Below, piece after piece: positions 27,371 through 36,412 of a DNA stretch of 64,000 nt; within the stretch, counting starts at the first letter, position 1; the number at the start of each line of letters is the position of its first letter. The translations under genes and the position numbers were made by a program. The notes beneath the pieces are model-generated. The model was not told the DNA's origin. It did not search any database and worked only from the letters and a program-made list of their open reading frames with translations. Where the stretch lies: positions 186,001-250,000 of the forward strand of contig CABJBM010000001.1 in assembly GCA_902363835.1 (NCBI GenBank), given 5' to 3'. This DNA comes from Lachnospiraceae bacterium. GTDB taxonomy: Bacteria; Bacillota; Clostridia; Lachnospirales; Lachnospiraceae.

Positions 27371-28635
27371 TAAAAAAATTAAGAAAAAAGTTTGTTTTGA
27401 TCAATATGGCCTTTGTGATCAGCATCCTTTCCGCAGTTATGGGGATCTTTTATTATGCCAATTCAAAACGGATTGAACGGCAGACCGTTATGGCCCTGTT
27501 ACAGGTTTTGGACCATGACCGGCTGGACCGGCCTCTGGATAAGGTGGAATTAGACCGTGGCCCCCAAAGGAATCTGCCCCCTTTTATCCCTGTTTTTGTG
27601 GTGACTTTAAACAGCCGCAATTCCATAGAAAACATCAGGGAAAATAACATCACCGTTTCAAAGGAGCAGGCTACTCTCCTGGTAAAGCTGGCAAATACCG
27701 GCGTATCCTCTCAGGGAGAGCTTAAGGATTACTCCCTTCGTTATATGAAAGTTTCCGCCATGGGAGGCATGAAAATAGGATTTGCAGACCAAAGCTATGA
27801 ACGGAATAATTTAAAAGCCCTGTTCATTAACTGTTTGCTGGTCTTTTTTGTGGCCACCTTTCTTTTTTTAATCCTGAGCCTGTACCTTTCCCGGCTGGCT
27901 TTGATACCTGTGGAAAACGCATGGAGAATGCAAAACCAGTTCATTGCCGATGCTTCCCATGAATTAAAGACACCTCTTACCGTGATTCTGGCCAATTTGC
28001 AGATCCTGTCCCATCACAAGGAATGCACCATCAGGGAACAGCAAAAATGGCTGGATAACACGGAAGAAGAGGCAGAACGGATGAAACAGCTTGTGGAGGA
28101 ACTGCTCTTTTTGGCCCGTTCCGATGCCGAATCCCTTCAGGCCTGCCAGGCAGCAAAGTCCCCCCTGGATTTCAGTGACATCGTGTTAAATGGGGTCCTG
28201 CTTTTTGAATCCGTTGCCTTTGAAAATAAAGTAAATCTGGAAAATCAGATTGAACCAGGCATTTTTCTGGAAGGCTGGGAGACCCAGTTAAAGCAGCTGA
28301 CTACCATTCTCCTGGACAATGCCTGCAAATATGCAGGAGAGAATGGCTCCGTTTCCGTGACCCTGAAAAAATCATCCCATAATGCAATTTTAACCATTCA
28401 AAATACAGGGGAGCCCATCCCTGAAAAAGAACAGGATCATGTTTTTGAACGGTTTTACCGCACGGATAAATCAAGGGTGCGTAAGGAAGGCGGATACGGA
28501 CTCGGCCTTTCCATTGCAAAGACCATTGTTGACCAGCATAGAGGGAAGATCAGCTTAATCAGCAGCCTTGGGACGGGAACTGTTTTTACGGTCAGCCTGC
28601 CCCTTCTTACCCGCCAGCACTCAAGCAAAACGTAA
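27367..28635 (+). CDS. Membrane sensor histidine kinase
   Basis: 422 residues: TM1 (~10-32), short extracellular loop (~33-150) containing a DRPLDKVELDRGPQRNLPP segment, TM2 (~152-175), HisKA with ADASHELKTPLTVI, HATPase with LDNACKYAG, and GYGLGLSIAKTIV. Partner of the preceding regulator. The small extracellular domain resembles intramembrane-sensing or peptide-sensing kinases that often sit next to MacAB/BceAB-like exporters. Confidence 0.9.
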   Translation: MIKKLRKKFVLINMAFVISILSAVMGIFYYANSKRIERQTVMALLQVLDHDRLDRPLDKVELDRGPQRNLPPFIPVFVVTLNSRNSIENIRENNITVSKEQATLLVKLANTGVSSQGELKDYSLRYMKVSAMGGMKIGFADQSYERNNLKALFINCLLVFFVATFLFLILSLYLSRLALIPVENAWRMQNQFIADASHELKTPLTVILANLQILSHHKECTIREQQKWLDNTEEEAERMKQLVEELLFLARSDAESLQACQAAKSPLDFSDIVLNGVLLFESVAFENKVNLENQIEPGIFLEGWETQLKQLTTILLDNACKYAGENGSVSVTLKKSSHNAILTIQNTGEPIPEKEQDHVFERFYRTDKSRVRKEGGYGLGLSIAKTIVDQHRGKISLISSLGTGTVFTVSLPLLTRQHSSKT

Positions 28636-28677
28636 AAAAAGAGCGCAATTATGAATCTTCCAAATTGCGCTCTTTTC
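28635..28677. terminator. Bidirectional terminator between convergent genes
   Basis: AAAAGAGCGCAATT and AATTGCGCTCTTTT are perfect arms around a 12-nt loop, with A/T tracts on both sides. Confidence 0.93.
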
Positions 28678-28681
28678 TTCA

Positions 28682-29392
28682 TTATTTTGAAACAGAAATT
28701 CCATGATCCTCAATTCTCTTTCTGATACTCAGCATCCGTTCATCGGTCTGAGCGATCACATCCGCGCATTCCCGCAGTTCCTCACTGATTTCATGAGAAT
28801 ACTCTTCCACTTCTTTTTTGTATTTTAATTGATGATCAAGGCTGGCCCAGAAATCCATGGCAATGGTGCGGATCTGGACCTCGGTTCTCATCCATTTCTT
28901 CTGGTCAGAAAAGAAAACGGGTATCTCAACGATCATATGATAGCTGCGGTACCCGTTTTTTTTCGGGTGCCGGATATAATCCTTAATGGCAATGATATGC
29001 ACATCATCCTGACGGGCCAGCATCTCTGCCACCGCATAAATATCATCAAGAAAGGAACAGATCACACGGATTCCTGCAACGTCATCCAGATTCTCCATCA
29101 TGGACTCTAAGGAAACCGGCAAACCTCTGCGCTGCAGCTTTTCTACAATGCTTATAGGCTTTTTAACTCTGGATTTGACCAGTTCAATGGGGTTTCTGGA
29201 GTTTCTCACCGACAGTTCGTCGTTTAAGACCTCCAGCTTTGTCTTAATTTCCCGGATGGCGCAGGTATACATCATCATTGCTTCCTGAAACTGGTATGCC
29301 TGCTTTATAAGCGGATCCGGAACCTGAACCAGATTGGGAACATTCACAATGGACTGGTTCAATTCACTATTGGGGTTCATGCTAATATTCAT
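28682..29392 (-). CDS. Small alarmone synthetase / GTP pyrophosphokinase (RelQ/YjbM type)
   Basis: 236 residues carrying only the RelA/SpoT synthetase domain: DDVAGIRVICSFLDD (~105), KDYIRHPKKNGYRSYH (~135) and EVQIRTIAMDFWASLDHQ (~170). There is no HD hydrolase, TGS or ACT domain, so it should only synthesise (p)ppGpp-type alarmones. Stress signalling in the cytoplasm. Confidence 0.92.
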   Translation of the reverse strand: MNISMNPNSELNQSIVNVPNLVQVPDPLIKQAYQFQEAMMMYTCAIREIKTKLEVLNDELSVRNSRNPIELVKSRVKKPISIVEKLQRRGLPVSLESMMENLDDVAGIRVICSFLDDIYAVAEMLARQDDVHIIAIKDYIRHPKKNGYRSYHMIVEIPVFFSDQKKWMRTEVQIRTIAMDFWASLDHQLKYKKEVEEYSHEISEELRECADVIAQTDERMLSIRKRIEDHGISVSK

Positions 29393-29417
29393 TCTTATCC
29401 CTCGAAACGTACATTAC

Positions 29418-30254
29418 TTAAGCTTTCTCTGCTGCCAAAACTGCTCCGTCAAGCCAGGCTGCTTCTAAATATTCAACAGTGCCTTCATCCACTGACGCTG
29501 CGATCCTTGGGTCAATGGGGATCTTTGCCAGTACCTTAAGGCCGTTGTTTTTTGCCGCCTCATCCACACGGCTTTTACCAAATACGGAAATCTCTTTTCC
29601 ACAGTCCGGACAGACCATGTAACTCATGTTTTCCACAAGGCCCAGAATCGGTATATTCATCTTTTTCGCCATGTTTACCGCTTTTTCAACAATCATGGTG
29701 ACCAGTTCCTGAGGAGAGGTCACAATGATGATTCCATCCACAGGAAGGGACTGGAACACGGTTAAGGGCACATCTCCTGTTCCCGGAGGCATGTCCACGA
29801 ACATGTAATCAATATTTTCCCAAAGGGCTTCCTGCCAGAACTGCTTGACTGCCCCTGCAATCACAGGACCTCTCCAGATAACAGGATCCGTCTCGTGATC
29901 CAGAATCAAATTTGCTGACATCACTTCAATTCCCGTTGCAGTGGTGGCCGGGATCATAAGGCCATTGGGCGTCATTCCCACGCCGTAATCTGTAAGGCCA
30001 AAGGCTTTTGGAATGGATGGACCGGTAATATCCGCATCCAGAATGGCTGTTTTATATCCTTTGGCGTTCATTCCTACAGCCATCATGGAGGTTACCAGGG
30101 ATTTTCCCACACCGCCCTTTCCGCTTACAACACCGATTACCTTTTTTACTGTGCTGGCAGGGTTAAGGGGCTCTAAAAAGCTTACAGGCTCCTCCCGGCT
30201 GCCGCAGTTCTCGTTGCAGGTATTACAATTATGAGTACAGTTTGTTTCACTCAT
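29418..30254 (-). CDS. Mrp/NBP35-family Fe-S cluster carrier ATPase
   Basis: 278 residues. An N-terminal Cys-rich segment CTHNCNTCNENC precedes the deviant Walker A GKGGVGKSLV (~44) typical of ParA/MinD-like P-loops. DMPPGTGDVPLT and the C-terminal CPDCG (Cys pair for the bridging cluster) complete the family. It holds and transfers [4Fe-4S] clusters. The gene overlaps the next (HAD) gene by 8 nt. Confidence 0.92.
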   Translation of the reverse strand: MSETNCTHNCNTCNENCGSREEPVSFLEPLNPASTVKKVIGVVSGKGGVGKSLVTSMMAVGMNAKGYKTAILDADITGPSIPKAFGLTDYGVGMTPNGLMIPATTATGIEVMSANLILDHETDPVIWRGPVIAGAVKQFWQEALWENIDYMFVDMPPGTGDVPLTVFQSLPVDGIIIVTSPQELVTMIVEKAVNMAKKMNIPILGLVENMSYMVCPDCGKEISVFGKSRVDEAAKNNGLKVLAKIPIDPRIAASVDEGTVEYLEAAWLDGAVLAAEKA

Positions 30255-31065
30255 GGATCATTCCTCCTAATGAATTATAATCTAATATATGAAAGACAGC
30301 CTTTCTTAAGCCATCTGCTTCTATAGAATCCGTAACATATCCGGCTGCATCCTTAACCGCATCGGAAGCGTTTCCCATGGCAATTCCAAGGCCTGCGCCG
30401 GTTAACATGGAAATATCATTTTTTCCGTCGCCAATGGCAGCCATCTCATGGGCGGCAAAGCCGTAATGTTCTGCCATCTTTATAATCCCTTTCCACTTGC
30501 TCCCCCCTGCCGGAATCACATCACAGCCCATCTCATCATGCCACCGTATGAATTCGCAGCTTAAAAGATGCTTTTTCAGCTTCTGCTCCATGTCAAAGGG
30601 TACATAAGGTATGATCTGGTAAATGCGCTGGTTTCTGGCCCGTTCCACATTTAAAATCTGAGGAACTCTGGTTCCGATATCCTGCTGGACCTTTTCCACC
30701 ACATGATTCACCATATTGATGTACATGCAGTCCGCCTCCATAAACATACATGGAAATGGTTCCTCCTCCAAAAGAGTTAAAGTCCTCTGAACTTCACCGG
30801 GATCTATTGGCAGATCATAAATGACCCTGTCCCCGCAATAACAGTACTGGCCGTTTAAGGTCACATATCCGTCAAAGGAAATCCCCTCCAAAAGGGCTTC
30901 TTCTTCTATTTCAAGCTTGTGGCGTCCTGTTGCAATAAACAGCAGGAGTCCTGCTTTCCTGGCTTCCAAAAGCGCCTCTTTTGCACTGTCCGGAATTCTC
31001 CCTGTCTGAAAATCCCTCAACGTACCGTCAATATCAAAAAAAATGGCCTTTATCTGCTTTTTCAA
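30247..31065 (-). CDS. HAD-superfamily Cof-type sugar-phosphate phosphatase
   Basis: 272 residues: motif I FFDIDGTL (~9), motif II FIATGRHK, a C2b cap (~85-190), motif III Lys in GGSKWKGI and motif IV GDGKNDISML. The start codon is TTG with AAGGA ~11 nt upstream. Substrate not predictable. It precedes and overlaps mrp. Confidence 0.88.
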   Translation of the reverse strand: MKKQIKAIFFDIDGTLRDFQTGRIPDSAKEALLEARKAGLLLFIATGRHKLEIEEEALLEGISFDGYVTLNGQYCYCGDRVIYDLPIDPGEVQRTLTLLEEEPFPCMFMEADCMYINMVNHVVEKVQQDIGTRVPQILNVERARNQRIYQIIPYVPFDMEQKLKKHLLSCEFIRWHDEMGCDVIPAGGSKWKGIIKMAEHYGFAAHEMAAIGDGKNDISMLTGAGLGIAMGNASDAVKDAAGYVTDSIEADGLRKAVFHILDYNSLGGMIHE

Positions 31066-31272
31066 TTTTTTATCATTCCTTTTTAACCTGATTATTCTTG
31101 TTGGTTATCCGCCCGGATCATACAAACACTTAAGATTATAATATAGCTTATCGGAACTTGCAACGCAAGTTTCGATAAAAGGGCTGCTTCTTAGCCCGTC
31201 CATCCGATTATGAAAAGTGTTTTTGTTTTCATAATATGAAAGGAAGCATCTGTCTACGGATTTTCCTTGCCA

Positions 31273-31311
31273 AAAAGGCCTGTGCCGTCATTCCAGACGC
31301 TACAGGCCTTT
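31273..31311 (-). terminator. Terminator after folT
   Basis: AAAGGCCTGT and ACAGGCCTTT arms; T-run on the minus strand. Confidence 0.85.
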
Positions 31312-31349
31312 GTTCTTTATTCTCTTGAAGGCAACGAGCCAAGGTCAAA

Positions 31350-31925
31350 TTATAAGGTATTTGACTTTGTTCCGACTGTGCGGATTGTCTTAAAGATCCC
31401 CATGGTATCCAGGGCTTTTACCATGGTGTAAAATATCATGGAGTCAATGGGCCACATAACCAGATTTTTAAGCGCCCTGGCCGGAAGAAGCGCCATAAAG
31501 CCCTTTCCGTAAAGGATGGAAAGGCACATGGTATTAAGAACCACGTTACAGATCAGCATGACCAGAAACTTGGAGATCAGAACCCTTCTTAAGGTAACAG
31601 GTTTTCTGTAATACATGCAGCCGTACATGATACCAGCCAAAACAGTGACCAGGGTCAGCCCCGGGAAAAATGCGCCGGTAGGCTTTAATAAGTATTTAAG
31701 CACATCCATGCTTCCGGAAAACAGCCCTCCTACTACCGGACCAAACAGGTATGAAACTATTCCGTTGGGAATGGAAGAAAAACTGATCCGGATGTAATTT
31801 CCCATGTTAATGGAAAACATGCCCAAAACAATTGCTACTGCGCCAAACATGGCTGAGGTGGTAATGGTCCTCACAGACTTCAGCTCTCTGTAAGAATCGG
31901 TGAACAAAGTGACGAATTTTTTCAT
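31350..31925 (-). CDS. folT: Folate-specific ECF transporter S component
   Basis: About 191 residues from MKKFVTL (AAAGGAGG 7 nt upstream), with ~6 hydrophobic helices and the S-component motif AMFGAVAIVLGMFSINMG, then FGPVVGGLFSGSMDVLKYLL typical of the folate family. It binds folate in the membrane and docks on the shared EcfAAT energising module encoded elsewhere. A THF riboswitch in its leader supports the substrate independently. Confidence 0.9.
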   Translation of the reverse strand: MKKFVTLFTDSYRELKSVRTITTSAMFGAVAIVLGMFSINMGNYIRISFSSIPNGIVSYLFGPVVGGLFSGSMDVLKYLLKPTGAFFPGLTLVTVLAGIMYGCMYYRKPVTLRRVLISKFLVMLICNVVLNTMCLSILYGKGFMALLPARALKNLVMWPIDSMIFYTMVKALDTMGIFKTIRTVGTKSNTL

Positions 31926-31985
31926 AAAAAATACCTCCTTTGCAGACCTCAAACTACAACCGGAGATAATATTCCTATCTTCTGA

Positions 31986-32083
31986 TGCAGCGGGATGCGA
32001 CCGGTGTACCGCAAGAAAATCTTTTCGTCCAGCTGACAACTCCCTGTTCAGCCGGCACTTAACGCACACGGGTCTACTCTGCG
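31986..32083 (-). ncRNA. Tetrahydrofolate (THF-I) riboswitch
   Basis: The minus-strand leader of folT contains the conserved THF blocks in order: AGAGTAGA, GCGTTAAGTGCC, GGGAGTTG, GACGAAA, TTGCGGT and CATCCCGCTGC. The ends pair (GCAG with CTGC) as P1. Between it and the Shine-Dalgarno is a small AGATA/TATCT hairpin. Recognised by eye against the known consensus; a covariance search would settle it. Confidence 0.85.
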
Positions 32084-32119
32084 ACTATTAAATTGTACTT
32101 TTGTAACGCCATCAGTATA

Positions 32120-32668
32120 TCACAGATTCTCCGGAAAGCAAGTATTTTTTTTTAAAATTTTGCTCCCCTCCACCATGGAGTGAACCAAAACTGCAATCAA
32201 AATACCCAAAACCAGCCCTGCCAGCACATCGGTCGGGAAATGAACAAACAGGTACATTCTGGAAAAACCGATGAGAACCGCCAGGGCCAGGGCTGGGGTT
32301 CCCCACTTCCGGTTATAAAGCCAGATGCTGACTGCTCCTTCAAAGGAGGATAAGGTATGCCCGGAGGGAAAAGAATAATCTCTGGGGTTTTTGATCAGAA
32401 GAGGAATACTGTCATCAATCCAACAGGGCCTGGATCTTGCAATCAGGTTCTTAAGGAACATATTCCCGATTAAAAATCCGGCTGCAAGGGATAAAATAAC
32501 GCAAAGCCCCATGATTCTGGTCTTTTTAAAGCACAAAAGAACAGCACCGGTAATGATCCAGAATATCCCATGGTCTCCCAGACCGGTTATTTCCTTCATA
32601 AACACATCCAGCCAGGGGGTATGTATTGATTGTAAAAAATATAAAATGTCAAATTCTATGCCAGCCAT
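32120..32668 (-). CDS. PAP2-family membrane phosphatase
   Basis: 182 residues with ~5 TM helices and the three acid-phosphatase motifs: KNLIARSRP (~78), PSGHTLSSFEG (~105) and SRMYLFVHFPTDVLAG (~145). Likely dephosphorylates lipid or isoprenoid diphosphates (undecaprenyl-PP type) at the membrane; the substrate is not proven. Confidence 0.9.
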   Translation of the reverse strand: MAGIEFDILYFLQSIHTPWLDVFMKEITGLGDHGIFWIITGAVLLCFKKTRIMGLCVILSLAAGFLIGNMFLKNLIARSRPCWIDDSIPLLIKNPRDYSFPSGHTLSSFEGAVSIWLYNRKWGTPALALAVLIGFSRMYLFVHFPTDVLAGLVLGILIAVLVHSMVEGSKILKKNTCFPENL

Positions 32669-32702
32669 TATGCTTTTTTGCTCCTTTTCTATTCATGCTT
32701 TT

Positions 32703-32731
32703 ATTATACCTTGCAGCCTTAAATTTGCCAA
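32703..32731 (-). promoter_or_regulatory. Sigma-A promoter of the PAP2 gene
   Basis: Minus strand TTGGCA, 17-bp spacer, TATAAT, ~35 bp before the ATG. Confidence 0.7.
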
Positions 32732-32760
32732 TAAAAAATAAATTATGTCAATAAAACCAT

Positions 32761-32789
32761 TTGACAAGCCATGTATTTAAGTTTAGGAT
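32761..32789 (+). promoter_or_regulatory. Sigma-A promoter of lrgAB
   Basis: TTGACA, 17-bp spacer, TAGGAT, 44 bp before the lrgA ATG, which has GAAGGAGG as ribosome site. Confidence 0.7.
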
Positions 32790-32833
32790 AAACCATAGTT
32801 GAAATTCAGGAAGGAAACGAAGGAGGCTTTGTA

Positions 32834-33205
32834 ATGAAATACATCAGACAATTTACTATTATTCTTTTCATATCTCTGGCAGGAGAAATTATCCATCTGC
32901 TTGTTCCCCTTCCGGTGCCCGCAAGTATTTATGGCCTTTTGATCATGCTGATCGGGTTAAGGAAAAGATGGATTCCATTGGAGGCGGTCGAGGAGGCCAG
33001 CACATTTCTTATAGACATTATGCCATTGATGTTTATTCCGGCGGCCGTCGGACTTTTGGATTCCTGGGGAGTCCTCCGGCCTATTTTAATCCCTTTTCTG
33101 GTCATCACCCTGGTTTCTACAGTCATCGTCATGGTGATTACCGGAAAAGTGACCCAGTTTTTCATCGAGAACGACAGCAATAGAAAGGCGGAAAAAGATG
33201 AGTAA
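32834..33205 (+). CDS. lrgA: LrgA/CidA-family holin-like membrane protein
   Basis: 123 residues, about four TM helices, with PVPASIYGLLIMLIGL and DIMPLMFIPAAVGLL, the CidA/LrgA signature. Pairs with the downstream LrgB (8-nt overlap). Such pairs influence murein hydrolase activity or transport small metabolites such as pyruvate; which applies here is unknown. Confidence 0.9.
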   Translation: MKYIRQFTIILFISLAGEIIHLLVPLPVPASIYGLLIMLIGLRKRWIPLEAVEEASTFLIDIMPLMFIPAAVGLLDSWGVLRPILIPFLVITLVSTVIVMVITGKVTQFFIENDSNRKAEKDE

Positions 33206-33890
33206 TACAGTAAGTGATTTTTTATTTTTTGGCGCGGTACTGAGCCTTTTAGGCTATGAAGTGGGACTCCGTTTGAAAAAAAGGTTCAAATGGGCTGTCT
33301 TCAATCCCCTTTTAATCTCCATTTGTGTTGTTATGGCATTTTTATCAGTATTTCACATTGATTATGAGGTTTACGACAAAAGCGCCAAATACATCAGCTA
33401 TCTTCTAACTCCGGCCACCATTTGCCTGGCAGTTCCCCTTTACCGCCAGCTGGAGCTTCTTAAGAAACATTCTAAGGCTATCATAGCCGGAACCCTGACC
33501 GGAGTTCTCACTACAATGAGCAGCGTATTGCTGCTGGCCCTGGTCTTTGGTTTAAATCACCAGGAGTACGTAACATTTCTGCCAAAATCCATTACAACCG
33601 CTATTGCAATGGGCATCTCAGAAGAAATGAAAGGATATGTGACCATTACGGTTGCCAGCATCATTATCACCGGCATCCAGGGAAGCATTATTGCAGAGGC
33701 CGTATGTAAGGTATTTAAAATCACGGAACCCATTGCCAAGGGCATTGCCATTGGTGCTGCTTCCCATGCCGTCGGGACCACAAAAGCCATAGAAATGGGG
33801 GAAATCGAAGGGGCCATGAGCAGCCTGGCCATTGCAACTTCCGGGCTTTGTACTGTTCTATTTGCTTCTGTTTTCTCGATTCTTTTATAA
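33198..33890 (+). CDS. lrgB: LrgB/CidB-family membrane protein
   Basis: 230 residues, ~7 TM helices, with FLPKSITTAIAMGISEE and GAASHAVGTTKAIEMGEIEG, the LrgB hallmark. Co-translated with lrgA. No lytS/lytT regulators nearby. Confidence 0.9.
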   Translation: MSNTVSDFLFFGAVLSLLGYEVGLRLKKRFKWAVFNPLLISICVVMAFLSVFHIDYEVYDKSAKYISYLLTPATICLAVPLYRQLELLKKHSKAIIAGTLTGVLTTMSSVLLLALVFGLNHQEYVTFLPKSITTAIAMGISEEMKGYVTITVASIIITGIQGSIIAEAVCKVFKITEPIAKGIAIGAASHAVGTTKAIEMGEIEGAMSSLAIATSGLCTVLFASVFSILL

Positions 33891-34021
33891 GCAGTCAAAG
33901 ACTTTTTTGATATCTTCATCAAAAACAGGAAATTATCTGTTTAAAAGGACAGGTTTTTGGTGTATAATAAGTATGGGAAATCCTCTCTCTTTTGCTTTCT
34001 TGGATTTTGAATCAATGGCCT

Positions 34022-34050
34022 TATCCGGCTGAAAAGGATAAGCCGGCTGT
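34022..34050 (+). other. Hairpin in the PTS leader
   Basis: The segment TTATCCGGCTGAAAAGGATA followed by AGCCGG can fold two ways (TTATCC with GGATAA, or CCGGCT with AGCCGG). It sits between a TATAAT-like -10 (33962-33967) and the PTS gene. The T-run is poor (GTTTCTC), so its role as an attenuator is only possible. No BglG-type RAT sequence was seen here. Confidence 0.4.
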
Positions 34051-34079
34051 TTCTCATCAAAACAGGAAAGGAGGCGTTT

Positions 34080-34097
34080 ATGGGTAAAAGGAAATAA
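34080..34097 (+). other. Possible five-codon leader peptide (MGKRK)
   Basis: ATG-GGT-AAA-AGG-AAA-TAA is preceded by an excellent AAAGGAGG 6 nt upstream, between two hairpins and 86 bp before the PTS permease gene. A perfect ribosome site in front of a five-codon frame is unusual; it may couple translation to leader folding, or be accidental. Confidence 0.35.
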
Positions 34098-34183
34098 ACT
34101 TACACTGCCGCAACGGCCAGTTTCAGCTGCTGTTTGCGGAGCATTTCTTTGTTAATTACATAATAAAGATGGAGGGCTATAGT

Positions 34184-36337
34184 ATGAAAGATAAGATATT
34201 TGGTGTTTTACAACGTGTTGGAAGATCATTTATGCTGCCGATTGCGATTCTGCCGGTAGCAGGGTTGTTTTTAGGGATAGGCGGCTCCTTTACAAATGAG
34301 ACCATGCTGGAAACCTATGATCTGACCAGGGTCATGGGCCAGGGAACTTTTATTTATGCTTTTCTTACGGTATTAAAAGCCGCAGGGGATATTGTATTTG
34401 GAAACCTGCCTTTAATATTCGCAATCGGAGTATCCATTGGAATGGCTAAAAAAGAAAAGGAAGTAGCCGCATTGGCAGGAGCTATTGCCTTTTTTATCAT
34501 GCACGCTTCCATTGGAGCCATGATCACCATAAACGGCGGTTCCGAGAATATGCTGCCCGGATCAACGGCCTCGGTTCTTGGAATCAACTCATTGCAAATG
34601 GGTGTATTCGGAGGTATTATCGTGGGCCTTGGTGTTGCTGTCCTTCATAACCGCTACTATAAGATACAGCTGCCTCAGGTACTGTCCTTTTTCGGCGGAA
34701 CCCGGTTTGTGCCGATTATTTCTGCTGTAACTTATATGCTGGCAGGTATCCTGATGTTCTATCTCTGGCCTCCGGTTCAGAAGGGGATCTACGCAGTGGG
34801 GGATTTAGTAAGAGGCTCCGGATACGGCGGAACCATGTTATACGGCATTATGGAACGGGCCTTGATCCCATTTGGCCTGCACCATGTGTTTTATCTTCCT
34901 TTCTGGCAGACGGCAGTAGGCGGAACTGCGGAAGTCGGAGGCCGAATGGTGGAAGGCGCCCAGAATATTTTCTTTGCGGAATTAGGCACAAAGGGAATCA
35001 GTCACTTCAGCGTGTCCGCGACCAGGTTTATGTCCGGCAAGTTCCCCTTAATGATATTTGGCCTTCCGGGTGCTGCCCTTGCAATGTATCATACGGCAAA
35101 GCCGGAGAAAAGAAAGCTGGTAGGCGGTCTTTTGCTGTCAGCTGCACTGACTTCCATGCTGACCGGCATTACGGAACCAATTGAATTCACCTTTCTTTTC
35201 GTTGCACCGATCCTTTATGGAATCCACTGTGTTTTTGCAGGTGCAGCCTACATGCTGATGCATATGTTAAATGTAGGCGTAGGTATGACCTTTTCAGGCG
35301 GTTTTATTGATATGTTCTTATTCGGTATATTGCAGGGAAATGCCAAAACCAACTGGATCAACATTGTCTTTGTGGGAATTGTCTACTTTACCATGTACTA
35401 TTTCCTGTTTAAGTTCATGATCACAAAATTCAACTTAAAGACCCCTGGCCGTGAAGACGATGACCAGGAAACAAAGCTTTACACCAGAGCCGATTACAAT
35501 GCTTCCAAAGAATCAAAAGGGGAAGATGCCGGTTCAGGAAAAGATACAGCTTCAGCCCTTATTGTAAAGGGACTGGGGGGAAGCATCAATATCAGTGACG
35601 TGGATTGCTGCGCTACCAGGCTGCGCATCACAGTGCATGACCCTGGTAAGGTTAAAGAAGACTTGCTGAAGCAAAGCGGCGCTGCCGGCGTTGTTAAAAA
35701 GGGAAACGGCATCCAGGTAATCTACGGACCTCGTGTGACTGTCATTAAATCCAATCTGGAAGATTATCTTTTGGATGGAGGACGCAATGAAGAAGATGAT
35801 GCAGCTGCTCATGCTCCTGACAGCTCTCCTGCCCAAAAGGAAACAGTACAGGAAAAAGCGGCAGCTGAGGAAAAGGAAGCTTTGGAAGAAATCGTATGCT
35901 CTCCCATAGAAGGCACTGTAATCCCTCTGGAATCCGTAAGTGACAGCGTGTTCTCTTCCGGAATGCTGGGAAAGGGAATTGCCATTGAACCATCAAAGGG
36001 ACGTGCCGTAGCTCCTGTAACAGGAACGGTTTCTGTTGTATTTGATACAAAACACGCCATTGCCGTCACTTCGGAAAACGGAGCAGAGGTTTTGATCCAC
36101 ATAGGACTGGATACCGTCCAGCTTGGAGGAAAGCATTATAAAACTTATGTCCAGGTGGGGGACAAGGTAAATGCCGGTGATTTGCTGGTGGAATTTGACA
36201 TTGACAAGATCAAGGAAGAAGGCTATCCGGTGGTGACGCCGGTGCTCATTGCCAATACCCCCAACTACCGGGAGGTGCAGTCTCTTGCCCTTGATGGCGT
36301 AAAGGAACAGGATCCGGTATTAAAGCTGGTAAAATAG
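34184..36337 (+). CDS. PTS glucose/N-acetylglucosamine-type transporter, fused IICBA
   Basis: 717 residues combining three PTS domains. EIIC is ~1-410 (SFMLPIAILPVAGLFLGIGG start; ITEPIEFTFLFVAPI). EIIB is ~450-530 with the phospho-Cys in ISDVDCCATRLRI. EIIA is ~570-717 with phospho-His in EVLIHIGLDTVQL and accessory His in DTKHAIAV. It phosphorylates a hexose during uptake without needing a separate IIA. The start MKDKIF has GGAGGG 9 nt upstream. NagE/PtsG-type specificity is likely but glucose and GlcNAc cannot be told apart by eye. Confidence 0.9.
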   Translation: MKDKIFGVLQRVGRSFMLPIAILPVAGLFLGIGGSFTNETMLETYDLTRVMGQGTFIYAFLTVLKAAGDIVFGNLPLIFAIGVSIGMAKKEKEVAALAGAIAFFIMHASIGAMITINGGSENMLPGSTASVLGINSLQMGVFGGIIVGLGVAVLHNRYYKIQLPQVLSFFGGTRFVPIISAVTYMLAGILMFYLWPPVQKGIYAVGDLVRGSGYGGTMLYGIMERALIPFGLHHVFYLPFWQTAVGGTAEVGGRMVEGAQNIFFAELGTKGISHFSVSATRFMSGKFPLMIFGLPGAALAMYHTAKPEKRKLVGGLLLSAALTSMLTGITEPIEFTFLFVAPILYGIHCVFAGAAYMLMHMLNVGVGMTFSGGFIDMFLFGILQGNAKTNWINIVFVGIVYFTMYYFLFKFMITKFNLKTPGREDDDQETKLYTRADYNASKESKGEDAGSGKDTASALIVKGLGGSINISDVDCCATRLRITVHDPGKVKEDLLKQSGAAGVVKKGNGIQVIYGPRVTVIKSNLEDYLLDGGRNEEDDAAAHAPDSSPAQKETVQEKAAAEEKEALEEIVCSPIEGTVIPLESVSDSVFSSGMLGKGIAIEPSKGRAVAPVTGTVSVVFDTKHAIAVTSENGAEVLIHIGLDTVQLGGKHYKTYVQVGDKVNAGDLLVEFDIDKIKEEGYPVVTPVLIANTPNYREVQSLALDGVKEQDPVLKLVK

Positions 36338-36349
36338 CAAAATAAAAAA

Positions 36350-36398
36350 GATTGCCGGAATGACTCAGGCCGCAAAAACCTGAATTATTCCGGCAATC
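36350..36398. terminator. Bidirectional terminator between convergent genes
   Basis: GATTGCCGGAAT and ATTCCGGCAATC form a perfect 12-bp stem, with an inner CAGG/CCTG helix. It separates the PTS gene from fliB. Confidence 0.9.
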
Positions 36399-36412
36399 GT
36401 TGTTTTCTCTCC

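Noticed and set aside
33900..34183. RAT/GlcT antiterminator site before the IICBA PTS gene
   Set aside because: No sequence resembling the RAT at 41648-41675 was found there.
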